The notes beneath the pieces were generated by a model. It saw nothing but the letters and a program-made list of their open reading frames with translations. It was not told where the DNA came from and did no database searches. Both the position numbers and the translations under genes were made by a program. From CAVZLD01 sp964522605 (GTDB lineage Bacteria; Planctomycetota; Planctomycetia; Pirellulales; Pirellulaceae), in the NCBI GenBank assembly GCA_964522605.1, contig CAZFWV010000265.1:1-9439 (forward strand): DNA of 9,439 nt. Direction: 5' to 3'. Within the stretch, counting starts at the first letter, position 1. Each line of letters opens with the position of its first letter. Positions 1 through 7,125 of this stretch are shown here, one piece after another.

Positions 1-30
1 ATGCCCCAGATTGCCGATCTGCTGGGGCAT
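1..30. repeat. 9-bp perfect inverted repeat (hairpin)
   Basis: ATGCCCCAG at 1-9 is the exact reverse complement of CTGGGGCAT at 22-30, with a 12-base loop. Inside it CAGAT (7-11) and ATCTG (17-21) form an alternative stem. No T-run follows, so it is not a standard intrinsic terminator. It lies within the possible integrase tail and may simply reflect that coding sequence. Confidence 0.4.
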
Positions 31-60
31 CGCTGCGCTCTGCCACCAGCCACCCATTGA
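1..60 (+). pseudogene. Possible 3' tail of a tyrosine recombinase-like gene (partial)
   Basis: Frame 1 is open from the first base to a TGA at 58-60 and reads MPQIADLLGHRCALPPATH. The stretch PQIADLLGH resembles the segment of phage-type integrases (tyrosine recombinases) that carries the third catalytic residue, the His of the LGH motif. In that family LGH is normally followed about ten residues later by the nucleophilic Tyr; here the frame stops after nine residues with no Tyr. If the assignment is right, this is a truncated or frameshifted end of an integrase. The evidence is only nineteen residues and the rest lies outside the window, so a chance resemblance or another gene's tail is quite possible. 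Confidence 0.3.
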
Positions 61-90
61 GAAGAACCGGTTTTGAAATGCGCTCGAGTG

Positions 91-96
91 AGGAGG
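91..96 (+). promoter_or_regulatory. Ribosome binding site of the double-propeller gene
   Basis: A perfect AGGAGG sits five bases before the ATG at 101 and fixes that start. No convincing -35/-10 pair was found between 31 and 90. Confidence 0.8.
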
Positions 97-100
97 CGTC

Positions 101-2806
101 ATGCGATCGACGAGAGACTGGGTATTGTCACTGACGGCCGGCCTGCTGCTGGCGATCGGGGGCTCAGCCGCAGAACGTCAGCAGGCCGATCGCACGGATG
201 CGGCTGCTTCTTCGGAAGCGGTTGCATCCGTGGATCAATTGAGTTCTGACCAAGAGCACACGGGCGACTCGGTGCGCGGCACGGATGAGGCATGGCCGCA
301 GCTGAAATTCGACAGCCGACATTCGGGAGATGCGTCGGATCGTGTCGTACAGACTCCGCTGGGTCTGGTTGCGGCGATTCCACTGAGCGATTCCATGCAC
401 ACCGCGCCGGTGATCGCGGATGATCACCTCTACGCAATCGACGCTTCCGGAGTGGCCTATGGAATCGACCTTCGCACCAAGGAAGTGACCTGGCGATACG
501 AATCCAAAGGCGGGCGGGCAAACTGCAACAATGTTTCCTCGCCCGCCATCGCCGGGGATTATTTGCATTTCGGCACGATGTCGGGCTTTTACTATGTACT
601 CGACCGACGTGACGGCAGCGTCGTGCGCGAGATTGCTTGCGAATCCCCGATTTTCGGCAGCCCGGTTGTTTCGAGTGGACGCGTCTATTTCGTGACACTC
701 GGGTCGCACGTTCACGCACTGGAGCCGGATGGAACGATCTGCTGGGAGTGGGACTACGTGCGTGAGCAACTCGGCTTTGCCGGCCCTCGGTTTGACGGAG
801 CTGAATGGCTCAAGCAGAAAGGCAATCGTGTCAACACGAACGACCAGTTCTGTTGTGCCTGGAATCCAGCAGCGATCGGCCGGGTCCTGGTGATTCCTGC
901 GGGGGGAGCGGTGGTTTGGTTGGAGGATGCGGGCGATCGACCTCACGTACGAGCGGTCCATCTCGCGCGGACGCCAACGCTTGGGCTGAGCATTGGTGCG
1001 GACGGCACCGTGTACCGGCAGTGGCATCGCCTTGATAACGGCGGGCGCGTCGACACACTGCAGTTGGTCGACGGCGAAGTAAAGGTTGGTTTTGTTCCGG
1101 GCACGCAGACTAGTACTCGAGGAGGATTGTTGAGTTTCTGTTCGGTTAGCCTTCGCGGAGATGATGTGTATCGCTGTCGGCCGGAAGAAGGGTTTGGGCT
1201 TTGCCGGCACCGCGCCGATCTTCCCGATCCGCAATGCGTGTCGAAGCATCCGTCGATCGCAGCTCCCGTCCTCGTGAAGGATCACGCCATCTACGGGGCA
1301 CTGGACGGAACTCTCCAAGTCGTACCGCTTGCCAACGGTTCGCCGGCCTGGTCGTTCTCGACTGCGTTCGGAAAAGCGATCTCCGCTCCCGTAGCGGTCA
1401 GTGCAGGTCGTGTCTGTTTCGGCTGCGACGATGGCTACCTCTATATTCTTGGACCCGATGGCACGGCGCCGTTGCCGAAAGAAGACCGAAAACTCTGGCA
1501 AGTCCGCTCGCCTCTGCCTGCCGAACGGCAAGATTCTGCCGAGGATTGGTTCACCAGTTTCGGGAACTGGGGCAACACAAATGTCACGCGTCAGTCGGTC
1601 CAGCCACCCTTTCGTTTGAAGTGGATTCGTCGCTTCGAGGGAACAACAAAGCATTCATCGACCTGCGGCGGTGGGAGGATGTATACGCACACCGCCGAAG
1701 GGCAGATCTTCGCCGTCGAGCAGGAAACAGGTCGACTGCTGTGGCGCCGCTATTTCCCCGGTGTCCACATCTGTTACACGTCTCCCTTGTATTACGAGGA
1801 GCGGATACTCGTACCGCAGGCCGGGCTGGAACGCTGTCGACTGCGCTGCCTCGATGCCGCGACGGGAGATTTGCTCTGGGAAGCACCATTTTCGGGTTCC
1901 CCCAGCTGGAATCGGCAGATTCCGCCGGTGATCCACGAGAACTTGGCGATCTATTCCTTCAGCACGGGCCAATACGAGGCCGACCGTTGGCTTGTTGGTC
2001 ATGGCGATATTCCCAATTTTCCCGCCGACCAGAAACCGCTCGTCCGCGCGTTCGATCTCAAGACCGGAGCGGAGGTGTGGACCGCTGATTTTTCTCAGTA
2101 CGGTACGGGAGGGGACGATGCGGGGTTGTGCCTCATGGACGGCACGATCTACTACTCGTGTTTTCTGGGGTTTAAGCGAGACAACGGAGCGCCAAGAGCG
2201 ACCGGCGTGACGGCGGCAATTGAACCATCGACGGGAGACATCCTCTGGACAACGACGAAGCATGCCGTGCACAGCGGATGTACGATCTCGGCCGCCGATG
2301 GGCGACTTTATCTGGGTGGATATTCGCCCGTCGACGAGCAGGCCAATCGCGTCTGGTGTCTCGACGCGAAGGATGGATCGCTCATCTGGCAATCGGATCC
2401 GATCGATCGAGCAATCCACGTGATTTCGATTGGCGACCAATTCCTGTTTACACACGCCCAGTACGAGAATGGGTACTTGATCGATAAGCAGAGCGGCAAT
2501 GTCCTACGCACATTGACCGAAGGATATAAGTGTACCCGGTTCACGTTTTGTGAGCCGTACCTTTTCGGGGCGAACCTGGATGTCTATGATCTTTCGGACC
2601 CGAAGAAGATCGTGCCGTTGTCCACCGGACCTGCGCTCGATCCGAGCCAGTGCGTAGGAGCCTTTGTCTCCAATGGCAGGCTCTACTACACGAGTCATGG
2701 TAGCGGCTTGCAGGTATCTGGCGTGTGTGGCTTGGAGGCTCAGTCGAATGCTGCCGCTTGGATCCTGCATTCGCGGGAGGACAAGCAGCAGGCTTTGCCG
2801 CGTTGA
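101..2806 (+). CDS. Secreted tandem PQQ-like beta-propeller protein
   Basis: 901 residues. Residues 1-24 form a signal peptide (Arg-containing start, hydrophobic LTAGLLLAIG core, small residues GSAA before the mature part), so the protein acts outside the cytoplasm. A low-complexity Ala/Ser/Asp linker (about 25-60) follows. The rest is built from PQQ-like propeller blades with the usual signature: an aromatic or aliphatic strand, then 'D..tG...W' (for example DAATGDLLW near 585-593, DLKTGAEVW near 652-660, EPSTGDILW near 708-716). There appear to be two propellers: one from about WPQLKFDSRHSGD (65-77) to about 455, and a second opening with the similar SFGNWGNTNVTRQS (486-499) and running to about 880. 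I see no catalytic site. Members may be scaffolds or quinone-dependent enzymes; which applies here is unknown. About 23 cysteines, including a CC pair at 251-252, is high for an exported propeller. The next gene begins 24 bases downstream. Confidence 0.85.
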   Translation: MRSTRDWVLSLTAGLLLAIGGSAAERQQADRTDAAASSEAVASVDQLSSDQEHTGDSVRGTDEAWPQLKFDSRHSGDASDRVVQTPLGLVAAIPLSDSMHTAPVIADDHLYAIDASGVAYGIDLRTKEVTWRYESKGGRANCNNVSSPAIAGDYLHFGTMSGFYYVLDRRDGSVVREIACESPIFGSPVVSSGRVYFVTLGSHVHALEPDGTICWEWDYVREQLGFAGPRFDGAEWLKQKGNRVNTNDQFCCAWNPAAIGRVLVIPAGGAVVWLEDAGDRPHVRAVHLARTPTLGLSIGADGTVYRQWHRLDNGGRVDTLQLVDGEVKVGFVPGTQTSTRGGLLSFCSVSLRGDDVYRCRPEEGFGLCRHRADLPDPQCVSKHPSIAAPVLVKDHAIYGALDGTLQVVPLANGSPAWSFSTAFGKAISAPVAVSAGRVCFGCDDGYLYILGPDGTAPLPKEDRKLWQVRSPLPAERQDSAEDWFTSFGNWGNTNVTRQSVQPPFRLKWIRRFEGTTKHSSTCGGGRMYTHTAEGQIFAVEQETGRLLWRRYFPGVHICYTSPLYYEERILVPQAGLERCRLRCLDAATGDLLWEAPFSGSPSWNRQIPPVIHENLAIYSFSTGQYEADRWLVGHGDIPNFPADQKPLVRAFDLKTGAEVWTADFSQYGTGGDDAGLCLMDGTIYYSCFLGFKRDNGAPRATGVTAAIEPSTGDILWTTTKHAVHSGCTISAADGRLYLGGYSPVDEQANRVWCLDAKDGSLIWQSDPIDRAIHVISIGDQFLFTHAQYENGYLIDKQSGNVLRTLTEGYKCTRFTFCEPYLFGANLDVYDLSDPKKIVPLSTGPALDPSQCVGAFVSNGRLYYTSHGSGLQVSGVCGLEAQSNAAAWILHSREDKQQALPR

Positions 2807-2821
2807 TTCTAGATCGTGAAC

Positions 2822-2826
2822 GGAGG
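2822..2826 (+). promoter_or_regulatory. Ribosome binding site that decides the start of the second propeller gene
   Basis: GGAGG at 2822-2826 lies inside the longest open frame, which begins with a GTG at 2816. That upstream GTG therefore cannot be served by this site. The in-frame GTG at 2831 (4 bases away) or TTG at 2834 (7 bases away) is the likely start. Confidence 0.65.
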
Positions 2827-2830
2827 AGTT

Positions 2831-4144
2831 GTGTTGTACAGATTCATCACATGCATGCTCGTTTTCTTGTCAGTGGGGACTCATGTACTGGCCGGAAATT
2901 GGGGCCATTGGCGTGGGGACTTGGGAAATGGTATTGCTGCCGACGCAAAACCACCAATTCGATGGTCCGATACGGAGAATGTGAAATGGAAAGTTGCGAT
3001 TCCGGGCCGTAGTTCGGGATCGCCGGCCATTTGGGAGAACCGAGTTTTCGTCGTCACCGCGACGGATCAGCCCTTGAACCTGCAAGCAGGTGCGACCCAG
3101 TCACCGGCTGCGGAAGCCCGAACTGGTGATGCACAGCGCGGAGGTCGTACGAATCCGCTGCGTTTCGTCACGTTGTGCTTCGATCGAGCAACGGGTGAGT
3201 TGTTGTGGGACCAGACGGCCATCGAAGCCGTACCTCACGAGCCAACGCACTCGACGAATACCTTCGCTTCTGCCTCTCCCTGTACCGACGGCCAACACGT
3301 CTACGCTCACTTCGGTTCCCGAGGTCTCTACTGCTACACGATGCAGGGGGAACCGGTCTGGAAACGTGACTTCGGCAAAATGACGGTTCGCAACGGTTTT
3401 GGCGAAGGCAGCTCACCGACCCTTGTTGAGGACATGATTCTAGTGCCGTGGGATCACGAGGGGCAATCGTATCTGTACGCCTTGAATAAGCTGACCGGGG
3501 AGACGATTTGGCAGGTTGCCCGAGACGAACCTAGTTGCTGGGCGACTCCGCTGGTGATTGAGCACGATGGGCAGCAGCAGATCATCATGAATGGTCAAAC
3601 TTGCGCTCGGGCGTACGACCTCAAATCGGGGAATGAGTTGTGGCGATGTGGGGGGCAGACGCAACGACCGGTCGCTTCTCCCGTCGCCGGCGATGGGCTT
3701 GTGTTCGTTGGGAGCGGATTTCGCGGCTCGTTCCTCGCTGCATTTCGGCCCGATGGTCGGGGTGACATTGAGGGGACGCCACATGTGGTCTGGTCGGTCT
3801 CGCGCGACACGCCCGATATTCCGTCCCTTCTGTTGTCCGAGGATCGATTGTACTTCTTCAAAGGGAAAACCGGCGTGCTCTCTTGCGTCGATGCAGCCAC
3901 CGGTAAACCGCATTATTGGACCGAGCGACTCGAACTTGGCACGATCTACGCTTCACCGATCGCAGCAGCGGGTCACGTCTACTTGACGGACCGGGAGGGA
4001 ACCACGGTTGTGATCGAAGATTCAGCACAACTGCGCGTGGTCGCAACGAACTCGGTGGGAGAGACGGTGGATGCGACGCCAGCTCCTGTCGACAACGAGC
4101 TGTTCATCCGCGGCGAAAAGCACTTGTTCTGCATCACCGAATAA
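2831..4144 (+). CDS. Secreted single PQQ-like beta-propeller protein
   Basis: 437 residues if translation starts at GTG 2831; the frame extends to GTG 2816, but the GGAGG at 2822-2826 argues for the shorter form, and TTG 2834 is an alternative. The N terminus is a signal peptide (LYRFITCMLVFLSVGTHVLA), followed at once by NWGHWRGDLGNG, a variant of the opening motif (W.xWRGP-like) common to planctomycete outer-membrane-biogenesis/BamB-like propeller proteins. Later blades show typical family motifs: HSTNTFASASPCTDGQHVYA, GEGSSPTLVED, DHEGQSYLYALNKLTGETIW, and YDLKSGNELWRCGG. Repeated 'D..tG...W' units mark about seven to eight blades. Length and layout match the many 400-450 residue planctomycete paralogues. 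The gene follows the double-propeller gene by 24 bases, so the two are likely cotranscribed and may act together. No active-site residues can be assigned, and the ligand is unknown. Confidence 0.87.
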   Translation: MLYRFITCMLVFLSVGTHVLAGNWGHWRGDLGNGIAADAKPPIRWSDTENVKWKVAIPGRSSGSPAIWENRVFVVTATDQPLNLQAGATQSPAAEARTGDAQRGGRTNPLRFVTLCFDRATGELLWDQTAIEAVPHEPTHSTNTFASASPCTDGQHVYAHFGSRGLYCYTMQGEPVWKRDFGKMTVRNGFGEGSSPTLVEDMILVPWDHEGQSYLYALNKLTGETIWQVARDEPSCWATPLVIEHDGQQQIIMNGQTCARAYDLKSGNELWRCGGQTQRPVASPVAGDGLVFVGSGFRGSFLAAFRPDGRGDIEGTPHVVWSVSRDTPDIPSLLLSEDRLYFFKGKTGVLSCVDAATGKPHYWTERLELGTIYASPIAAAGHVYLTDREGTTVVIEDSAQLRVVATNSVGETVDATPAPVDNELFIRGEKHLFCITE

Positions 4145-4238
4145 GAGAAGAGTCGTGGAGCCACGTGTAGATTAGCTCGTGTCGAAGGAGCCTCTCTGCG
4201 GTCCTCGGCGTTTCAATGAATCCGCGTAGCCCCGAATA

Positions 4239-4386
4239 AAACGCACTGCGGCCTTCGGCCGCAACCGACAGGCGCACTCGGCGCAATAGGTGTGCCACTG
4301 GCTTTGCCAGTGTTCTCTTGAGTCGAGGAAAACCACTGGGCAAAGCCAGTGGCACACAGCACAGTTGCCGCCAAAGGCTGCGTTCC
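4239..4386. repeat. Composite head-to-head repeat (BIME/REP-like)
   Basis: Two related units face each other. The left unit runs ACGCACTGCGGCC...GGCCGCAAC (from about 4241 to 4265), then a spacer, then the palindromic core at 4291-4312. The right unit, read on the - strand, runs ACGCAGCCTTTGGCGGCAAC (4384 down to about 4365), then a shorter spacer, then the same core (4356 down to 4334). Each therefore has a 'cgca...gcc..ggc..gcaac' block followed by a core ending in CTGGCTTTGCC. The left block also contains its own hairpin, GCGGCC-TTC-GGCCGC (4248-4262). Two palindromic units in opposite orientation is the arrangement of BIMEs made from REP elements. Assignment to a known repeat family was not checked. 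Confidence 0.6.
4291..4356. repeat. Long inverted repeat with nested hairpins
   Basis: The 22 bases at 4291-4312 are the reverse complement of 4334-4356 except for one extra G (in the run 4338-4340). The 21-base space between them contains partly complementary TTCTC and GAGGAA, so the whole can fold as one long hairpin. Each arm is also a hairpin alone: CACTGGC-TTT-GCCAGTG at 4296-4312, and CCACTGG-GCAAAG-CCAGTGG at 4333-4352. The structure lies about 150-200 bases after the propeller operon and could act as a transcript 3' boundary; that role is inferred. Confidence 0.75.
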
Positions 4387-4506
4387 GTATCAAAATGCCA
4401 ACAGTCACACCAGGCGGAAGCATAACTCAACCCTGCCGCGTGATAACATTCGCTCCGCCCGACAAGACACTCACCGTTCGCAGTGCAGAGGCCGCAGTGA
4501 AGCTGG

Positions 4507-4528
4507 GTGCCCCTGGCTTTGCCAGTGT
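4507..4528 (+). repeat. Third copy of the palindromic repeat core
   Basis: These 22 bases match 4292-4313 at 21 positions (C at 4512 in place of A at 4297), in the same orientation. CTGGC (4513-4517) and GCCAG (4521-4525) form a stem around TTT. A GCAGTGC..GGCCGCAGTG block at 4480-4499 may correspond to the GC-rich block of the other two units. This copy ends only 39 bases before the likely start of the beta-helix gene. Confidence 0.7.
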
Positions 4529-4539
4529 CGTTGTGACAC
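4525..4539 (+). promoter_or_regulatory. Small inverted repeat in the beta-helix gene leader
   Basis: GTGTC (4525-4529) and GACAC (4535-4539) form a 5-bp stem with a GTTGT loop. It shares base 4525 with the hairpin of the third repeat copy (4513-4525), so a transcript through here would carry two abutting stems before the start codon. A regulatory role is speculative. Confidence 0.3.
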
Positions 4540-4567
4540 AATGCGTACTGTTTGGGAGAACAAGGCG

Positions 4568-5953
4568 ATGCGATGGTGGTTGTGGCTTGTTACGCTGGTT
4601 GGCGCTCCGATTGTGACATCACCGCTTCTGGGTGCGGATTTCTTCGTCGATCCAATTCATGGTGATGCAGCCAATGATGGCAGTGCGGCGCGGCCTTGGG
4701 CGAGTTTGCAGCAAGTGGTCGATGCGGGAGTGATTCAGAGCCGACGTTGGGACCGTCTGCCCTATCAATCCGATGTCGGACTCGTCGATCGGAATCCTGA
4801 AGGGCGCGTGAAGGCGGGGGATACGATCTATCTGCGATCGGGTTTCTACGGTGAACTCGTAATCGAAGGCTACTACAACCAGGCGTTTATCCGTATCGAG
4901 GCAGCCGAAGGGCATACGCCCGAATTCAGTCGAATCCGTCTTCGGTCCTGTGCACGCTGGCATTTGCGCGGGTTGCACGTCCGCCCCAAACTGGGCAGCG
5001 AATTTACGCGAAGCCCGTTGATTGCACTCGAGTCCCACGGCTTCCGCGGGCCAATTCACGATGTCGTGGTGGAGAATTGTGAGGTCCAGACAATCGATGA
5101 TTCATCCGGCTGGTCCAAGCAAGACTGGGATACCCTGTCCTGCGACGGGATCCAGGTGGACGGGACTCAAATGACTGTTCGCGACTGTGTCTTTCGGAAC
5201 GTCAATTTCGGAATCTCGGTTTCCGCGACCCACTCTTTGGTCGAAGGAAACCTGGTCGAGAACTTTGCCGGCGATGGAATGCGTGGTTTGGGAGATCATA
5301 CGACGTTCCAATTCAATACGGTCAAGAATTGTTACGACGTGAACGAGAATCACGACGACGGATTTCAGTCCTGGTCGCGCGGTAGCGATCGACGCGTGGG
5401 AACAGGGTCTGTGACCGGGATCGTGTTGCGTGGCAATCGGATTATCAACTTTGAGGACCCACAACAACCCCATCGTGGTGCGCTGCAGGGTATTGGCTGC
5501 TTTGACGGAATGTTTGTCGACTGGGTTATCGAGAATAATGTAATCATCACCGATCATTATCACGGGATTACACTCTTAGGAGCTCGCAATTGCCGAATCG
5601 TGAACAACACCATTCTTGATCCCGCACCGGGCCGTCCTGGGCCCGCCTGGATTCGCATCGGCAAACACAAGCAAGGCATGCCGTCGGAGGGATGCCTGGT
5701 CCGAAATAATTTGGCAGATGCGATCCGCATTGACGATGGCCAGGAAGTTCTCGCCGATCATAATCTGATCATTGAGAATCCGGAGACGCTTTTCCAAAAC
5801 GCCAAGGCCTACGATCTTCACTTGCGTGCGGGTTCGCGCGCAGTGGATACGGGCAGCCACGACGCGGCTCCCGCGTTGGACGCCGACGGGACGCCGCGGC
5901 CTCAGGGGAACGGAATTGATGTCGGCGCCTATGAAGCCCAAAGCGATTCGTGA
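4568..5953 (+). CDS. Secreted right-handed parallel beta-helix protein
   Basis: 461 residues from ATG 4568. The frame is open far upstream (to 4349), but that part is translated repeat DNA. ATG 4541 has no ribosome binding site, whereas GGGAG at 4554-4558 lies nine bases before ATG 4568, which begins an obvious signal peptide (MRWWLWLVTLVGAPIVTSPLLGA, cleavage near residue 23). The mature part opens with DFFVDPIHGDAANDGS and then PWASLQQVVDAG, the standard first turn of secreted beta-helix proteins. It continues with KAGDTIYLRSGFY, and successive coils bearing N-rich turns (VVVENCEV, TVRDCVFRNVNFGISV, LVEGNLVENFAGDG, VIENNVIITDHYHGITL, CRIVNNTILDP). It ends with AVDTGSHDAAP...NGIDVGAYE, the C-terminal motif of the choice-of-anchor-Q group. 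Such proteins are commonly polysaccharide lyases or hydrolases or surface adhesins. An acidic/His segment, NENHDDGFQSWS (259-270), could contribute to a binding or active site. The substrate is unknown. Confidence 0.87.
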   Translation: MRWWLWLVTLVGAPIVTSPLLGADFFVDPIHGDAANDGSAARPWASLQQVVDAGVIQSRRWDRLPYQSDVGLVDRNPEGRVKAGDTIYLRSGFYGELVIEGYYNQAFIRIEAAEGHTPEFSRIRLRSCARWHLRGLHVRPKLGSEFTRSPLIALESHGFRGPIHDVVVENCEVQTIDDSSGWSKQDWDTLSCDGIQVDGTQMTVRDCVFRNVNFGISVSATHSLVEGNLVENFAGDGMRGLGDHTTFQFNTVKNCYDVNENHDDGFQSWSRGSDRRVGTGSVTGIVLRGNRIINFEDPQQPHRGALQGIGCFDGMFVDWVIENNVIITDHYHGITLLGARNCRIVNNTILDPAPGRPGPAWIRIGKHKQGMPSEGCLVRNNLADAIRIDDGQEVLADHNLIIENPETLFQNAKAYDLHLRAGSRAVDTGSHDAAPALDADGTPRPQGNGIDVGAYEAQSDS

Positions 5954-6381
5954 ACGCTGTCGAAATCTTGGCCTCGCCCTCCCGAATTCCGTTTTTGAAA
6001 CCGCTTCTAGTTCAGCGAGACCAATACACCCTCCCGCGCCGGTGATCGTGCAGCCTTCAAGTGGCGGTTTTTCTGGAGTCTCCGAATGGCCAGGGGGAGC
6101 GTGTTGTAACTTCATCCGAGCCAGCGACTTAAAAGCCGCACGACTTACGCGCGGAGTGGGGGATTCGCGCGACAGACGCTCAATTCGCGATGGGCCATAT
6201 GTTGCCGATCATCGGCTCGGTTAATGAGCCCCGCCCCGCCCTCTCGGTGAGCGGAGCGCGAAGGAGCAGGTTTCGGTCCCGGATTTTCGGTCGTGGAGCA
6301 AATGGGTCATCGCGCGATCCTACAAGTTTCGTATGATATTGGAGTTCTACGATCAATTGTATTTTCGGAATGGAGGGAACG
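5954..6381. other. Intergenic region upstream of the DUF1080 gene, possible control elements
   Basis: 428 bases with no supportable gene; the open frames entering from the beta-helix gene are continuations of shadow frames. Visible elements: a 13-base palindrome GCCGAT-C-ATCGGC (6204-6216); a GGCTC/GAGCC inverted repeat (6214-6218, 6226-6230); the direct repeat TTTCGGTC at 6271-6278 and 6285-6292, 14 bases apart; and a perfect 10-base palindrome ATCGCGCGAT (6309-6318). TATGAT at 6332-6337 would suit a -10 box for the next gene, but no matching -35 box is visible. These are candidate operator or promoter sites only. Confidence 0.35.
6372..6376 (+). promoter_or_regulatory. Ribosome binding site of the DUF1080 gene, decides the start
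   Basis: GGAGG at 6372-6376 overlaps the first in-frame ATG (6370), ruling that start out. It stands 5 bases before ATG 6382 and 8 before ATG 6385. ATG 6382 is preferred because its spacing equals that of the gene at 101. Confidence 0.65.
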
Positions 6382-7125
6382 ATGATGGCTCGCTGGTTTT
6401 TGTTCGCCGTGGTTGCGCTCTGTGTCAGCTCGGGGGCCGTTGCAGAGGAGCTGCAGAAGGCTCCGGCCGAAACGGGAGAGATGCAAGACCTTTTCAACGG
6501 AGAGGACTTGTCTGATTGGGATGGAGACCCGCGGCTGTGGTCGGTGCGCGATGGAGTGATTCACGGCGAGACGACGCAGGAGAATCCAACCAATGGGAAC
6601 ACATTCCTGATCTGGAAGCGAGGGGTCTTGCGTGACTTCGAACTGCGTCTCTCCTTTCGCTGCAACGCGACGAACAATTCGGGAATTCAATATCGTTCGC
6701 GACACATCACCGAGGGACGCACCCGTAACGCCTGGGTCGTTCGGGGGTATCAGCACGAGATTCGCAACGAGAATAAGTTGCCGAGTGTTTCGGGGTTCAT
6801 CTACGACGAAGGAGGTCGGCGAGGCCGGATGTGTTTGGTTGGAGAACAGGCGGTCTGGGAAGCGGACGGTACGAAGAAGGTGACAGGCACGCTAATTGAT
6901 GCGGAGCAGTATAAGCAACTCTTTCGGTTAGACGACTGGAATGATGTTGTCATCGTTGCGCGAGGAGCTCGGCTGCAACACTATTTGAATGGTGTGCTGA
7001 TCTTGGATTTTACCGACAATGATCCGGAAGGTTCTTTTCGGGAAGGCATACTCGCTCTGCAACTGCACGGCGGAAGGCCGATGTGGGCGGAATACAAGGA
7101 CATTCGACTCAAGGAGCTCAACTAG
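6382..7125 (+). CDS. Secreted DUF1080 / 3-keto-disaccharide hydrolase-like protein
   Basis: 247 residues from ATG 6382 (246 if ATG 6385 is used). The signal peptide is MMARWFLFAVVALCVSSGAVA, with a clean AVA|EE cleavage site after residue 21. The mature protein is one DUF1080 domain (PF06439, concanavalin-like jelly roll) spanning about 34-246. Its motifs in order are DLFNGEDLSDWDG (36-48), WSVRDGVIHGE (53-63), FLIWKRGVLRDFELRLSFRC (75-94), NNSGIQYRSR (98-107), GYQHEI (122-127), a YDEGGRRG loop (141-148), DDWNDVVIVARG (184-195), HYLNGV (200-205), and the closing GILALQLHGG then EYKDIRLKEL. Some family members hydrolyse 3-keto-disaccharides or 3-keto-glycosides, and planctomycetes carry many paralogues. 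The length is that of a minimal single-domain member. Substrate specificity cannot be read from the sequence. The gene has its own 428-base upstream region and is probably monocistronic. Confidence 0.88.
   Translation: MMARWFLFAVVALCVSSGAVAEELQKAPAETGEMQDLFNGEDLSDWDGDPRLWSVRDGVIHGETTQENPTNGNTFLIWKRGVLRDFELRLSFRCNATNNSGIQYRSRHITEGRTRNAWVVRGYQHEIRNENKLPSVSGFIYDEGGRRGRMCLVGEQAVWEADGTKKVTGTLIDAEQYKQLFRLDDWNDVVIVARGARLQHYLNGVLILDFTDNDPEGSFREGILALQLHGGRPMWAEYKDIRLKELN

Larger units (their letters stand above)
4145..4567. other. Intergenic region filled with palindromic repeats, no gene
   Basis: 423 bases between the second propeller gene and the beta-helix gene. Open frames cross it on both strands, but their translations are basic, Cys/Arg-rich and lack any family resemblance, and they run through palindromes. 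An imperfect hairpin (CGTG-GAGC-CACG, 4154-4165) lies ten bases after the stop at 4144; without a T-run it is at best a weak terminator. The remainder is dominated by the repeats listed separately (4239-4386, 4507-4528). Confidence 0.6.

Noticed and set aside
164..1654. 496-codon open frame on the - strand opposite the double-propeller gene
   Set aside because: It lies fully antisense to a gene with clear signal peptide and propeller motifs, and its translation is Arg-rich with no recognisable domain, as expected of a shadow frame in GC-rich DNA.
4239..4530. CRISPR array
   Set aside because: The three repeat copies are in mixed orientation, with unequal spacing and no spacers of constant length; no cas gene is present.
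4134..4541. 135-codon open frame on the - strand across the repeat region
   Set aside because: It runs through the palindromic repeats, overlaps the end of the propeller gene, is rich in Cys and Arg, and shows no family motif or binding site.
4349..4567. N-terminal extension of the beta-helix gene
   Set aside because: The extra 73 residues are translated repeat and spacer DNA; the signal peptide and the binding site place the start at 4568.
5576..6115. 179-codon open frame on the - strand at the end of the beta-helix gene
   Set aside because: Two thirds is antisense to the beta-helix coding sequence, and the remainder has no signal, motif or binding site.
6339..6365. TTGGAG / TATTTT as a promoter for the DUF1080 gene
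   Set aside because: The 15-base spacing is short, and transcription would start on the ribosome binding site itself.
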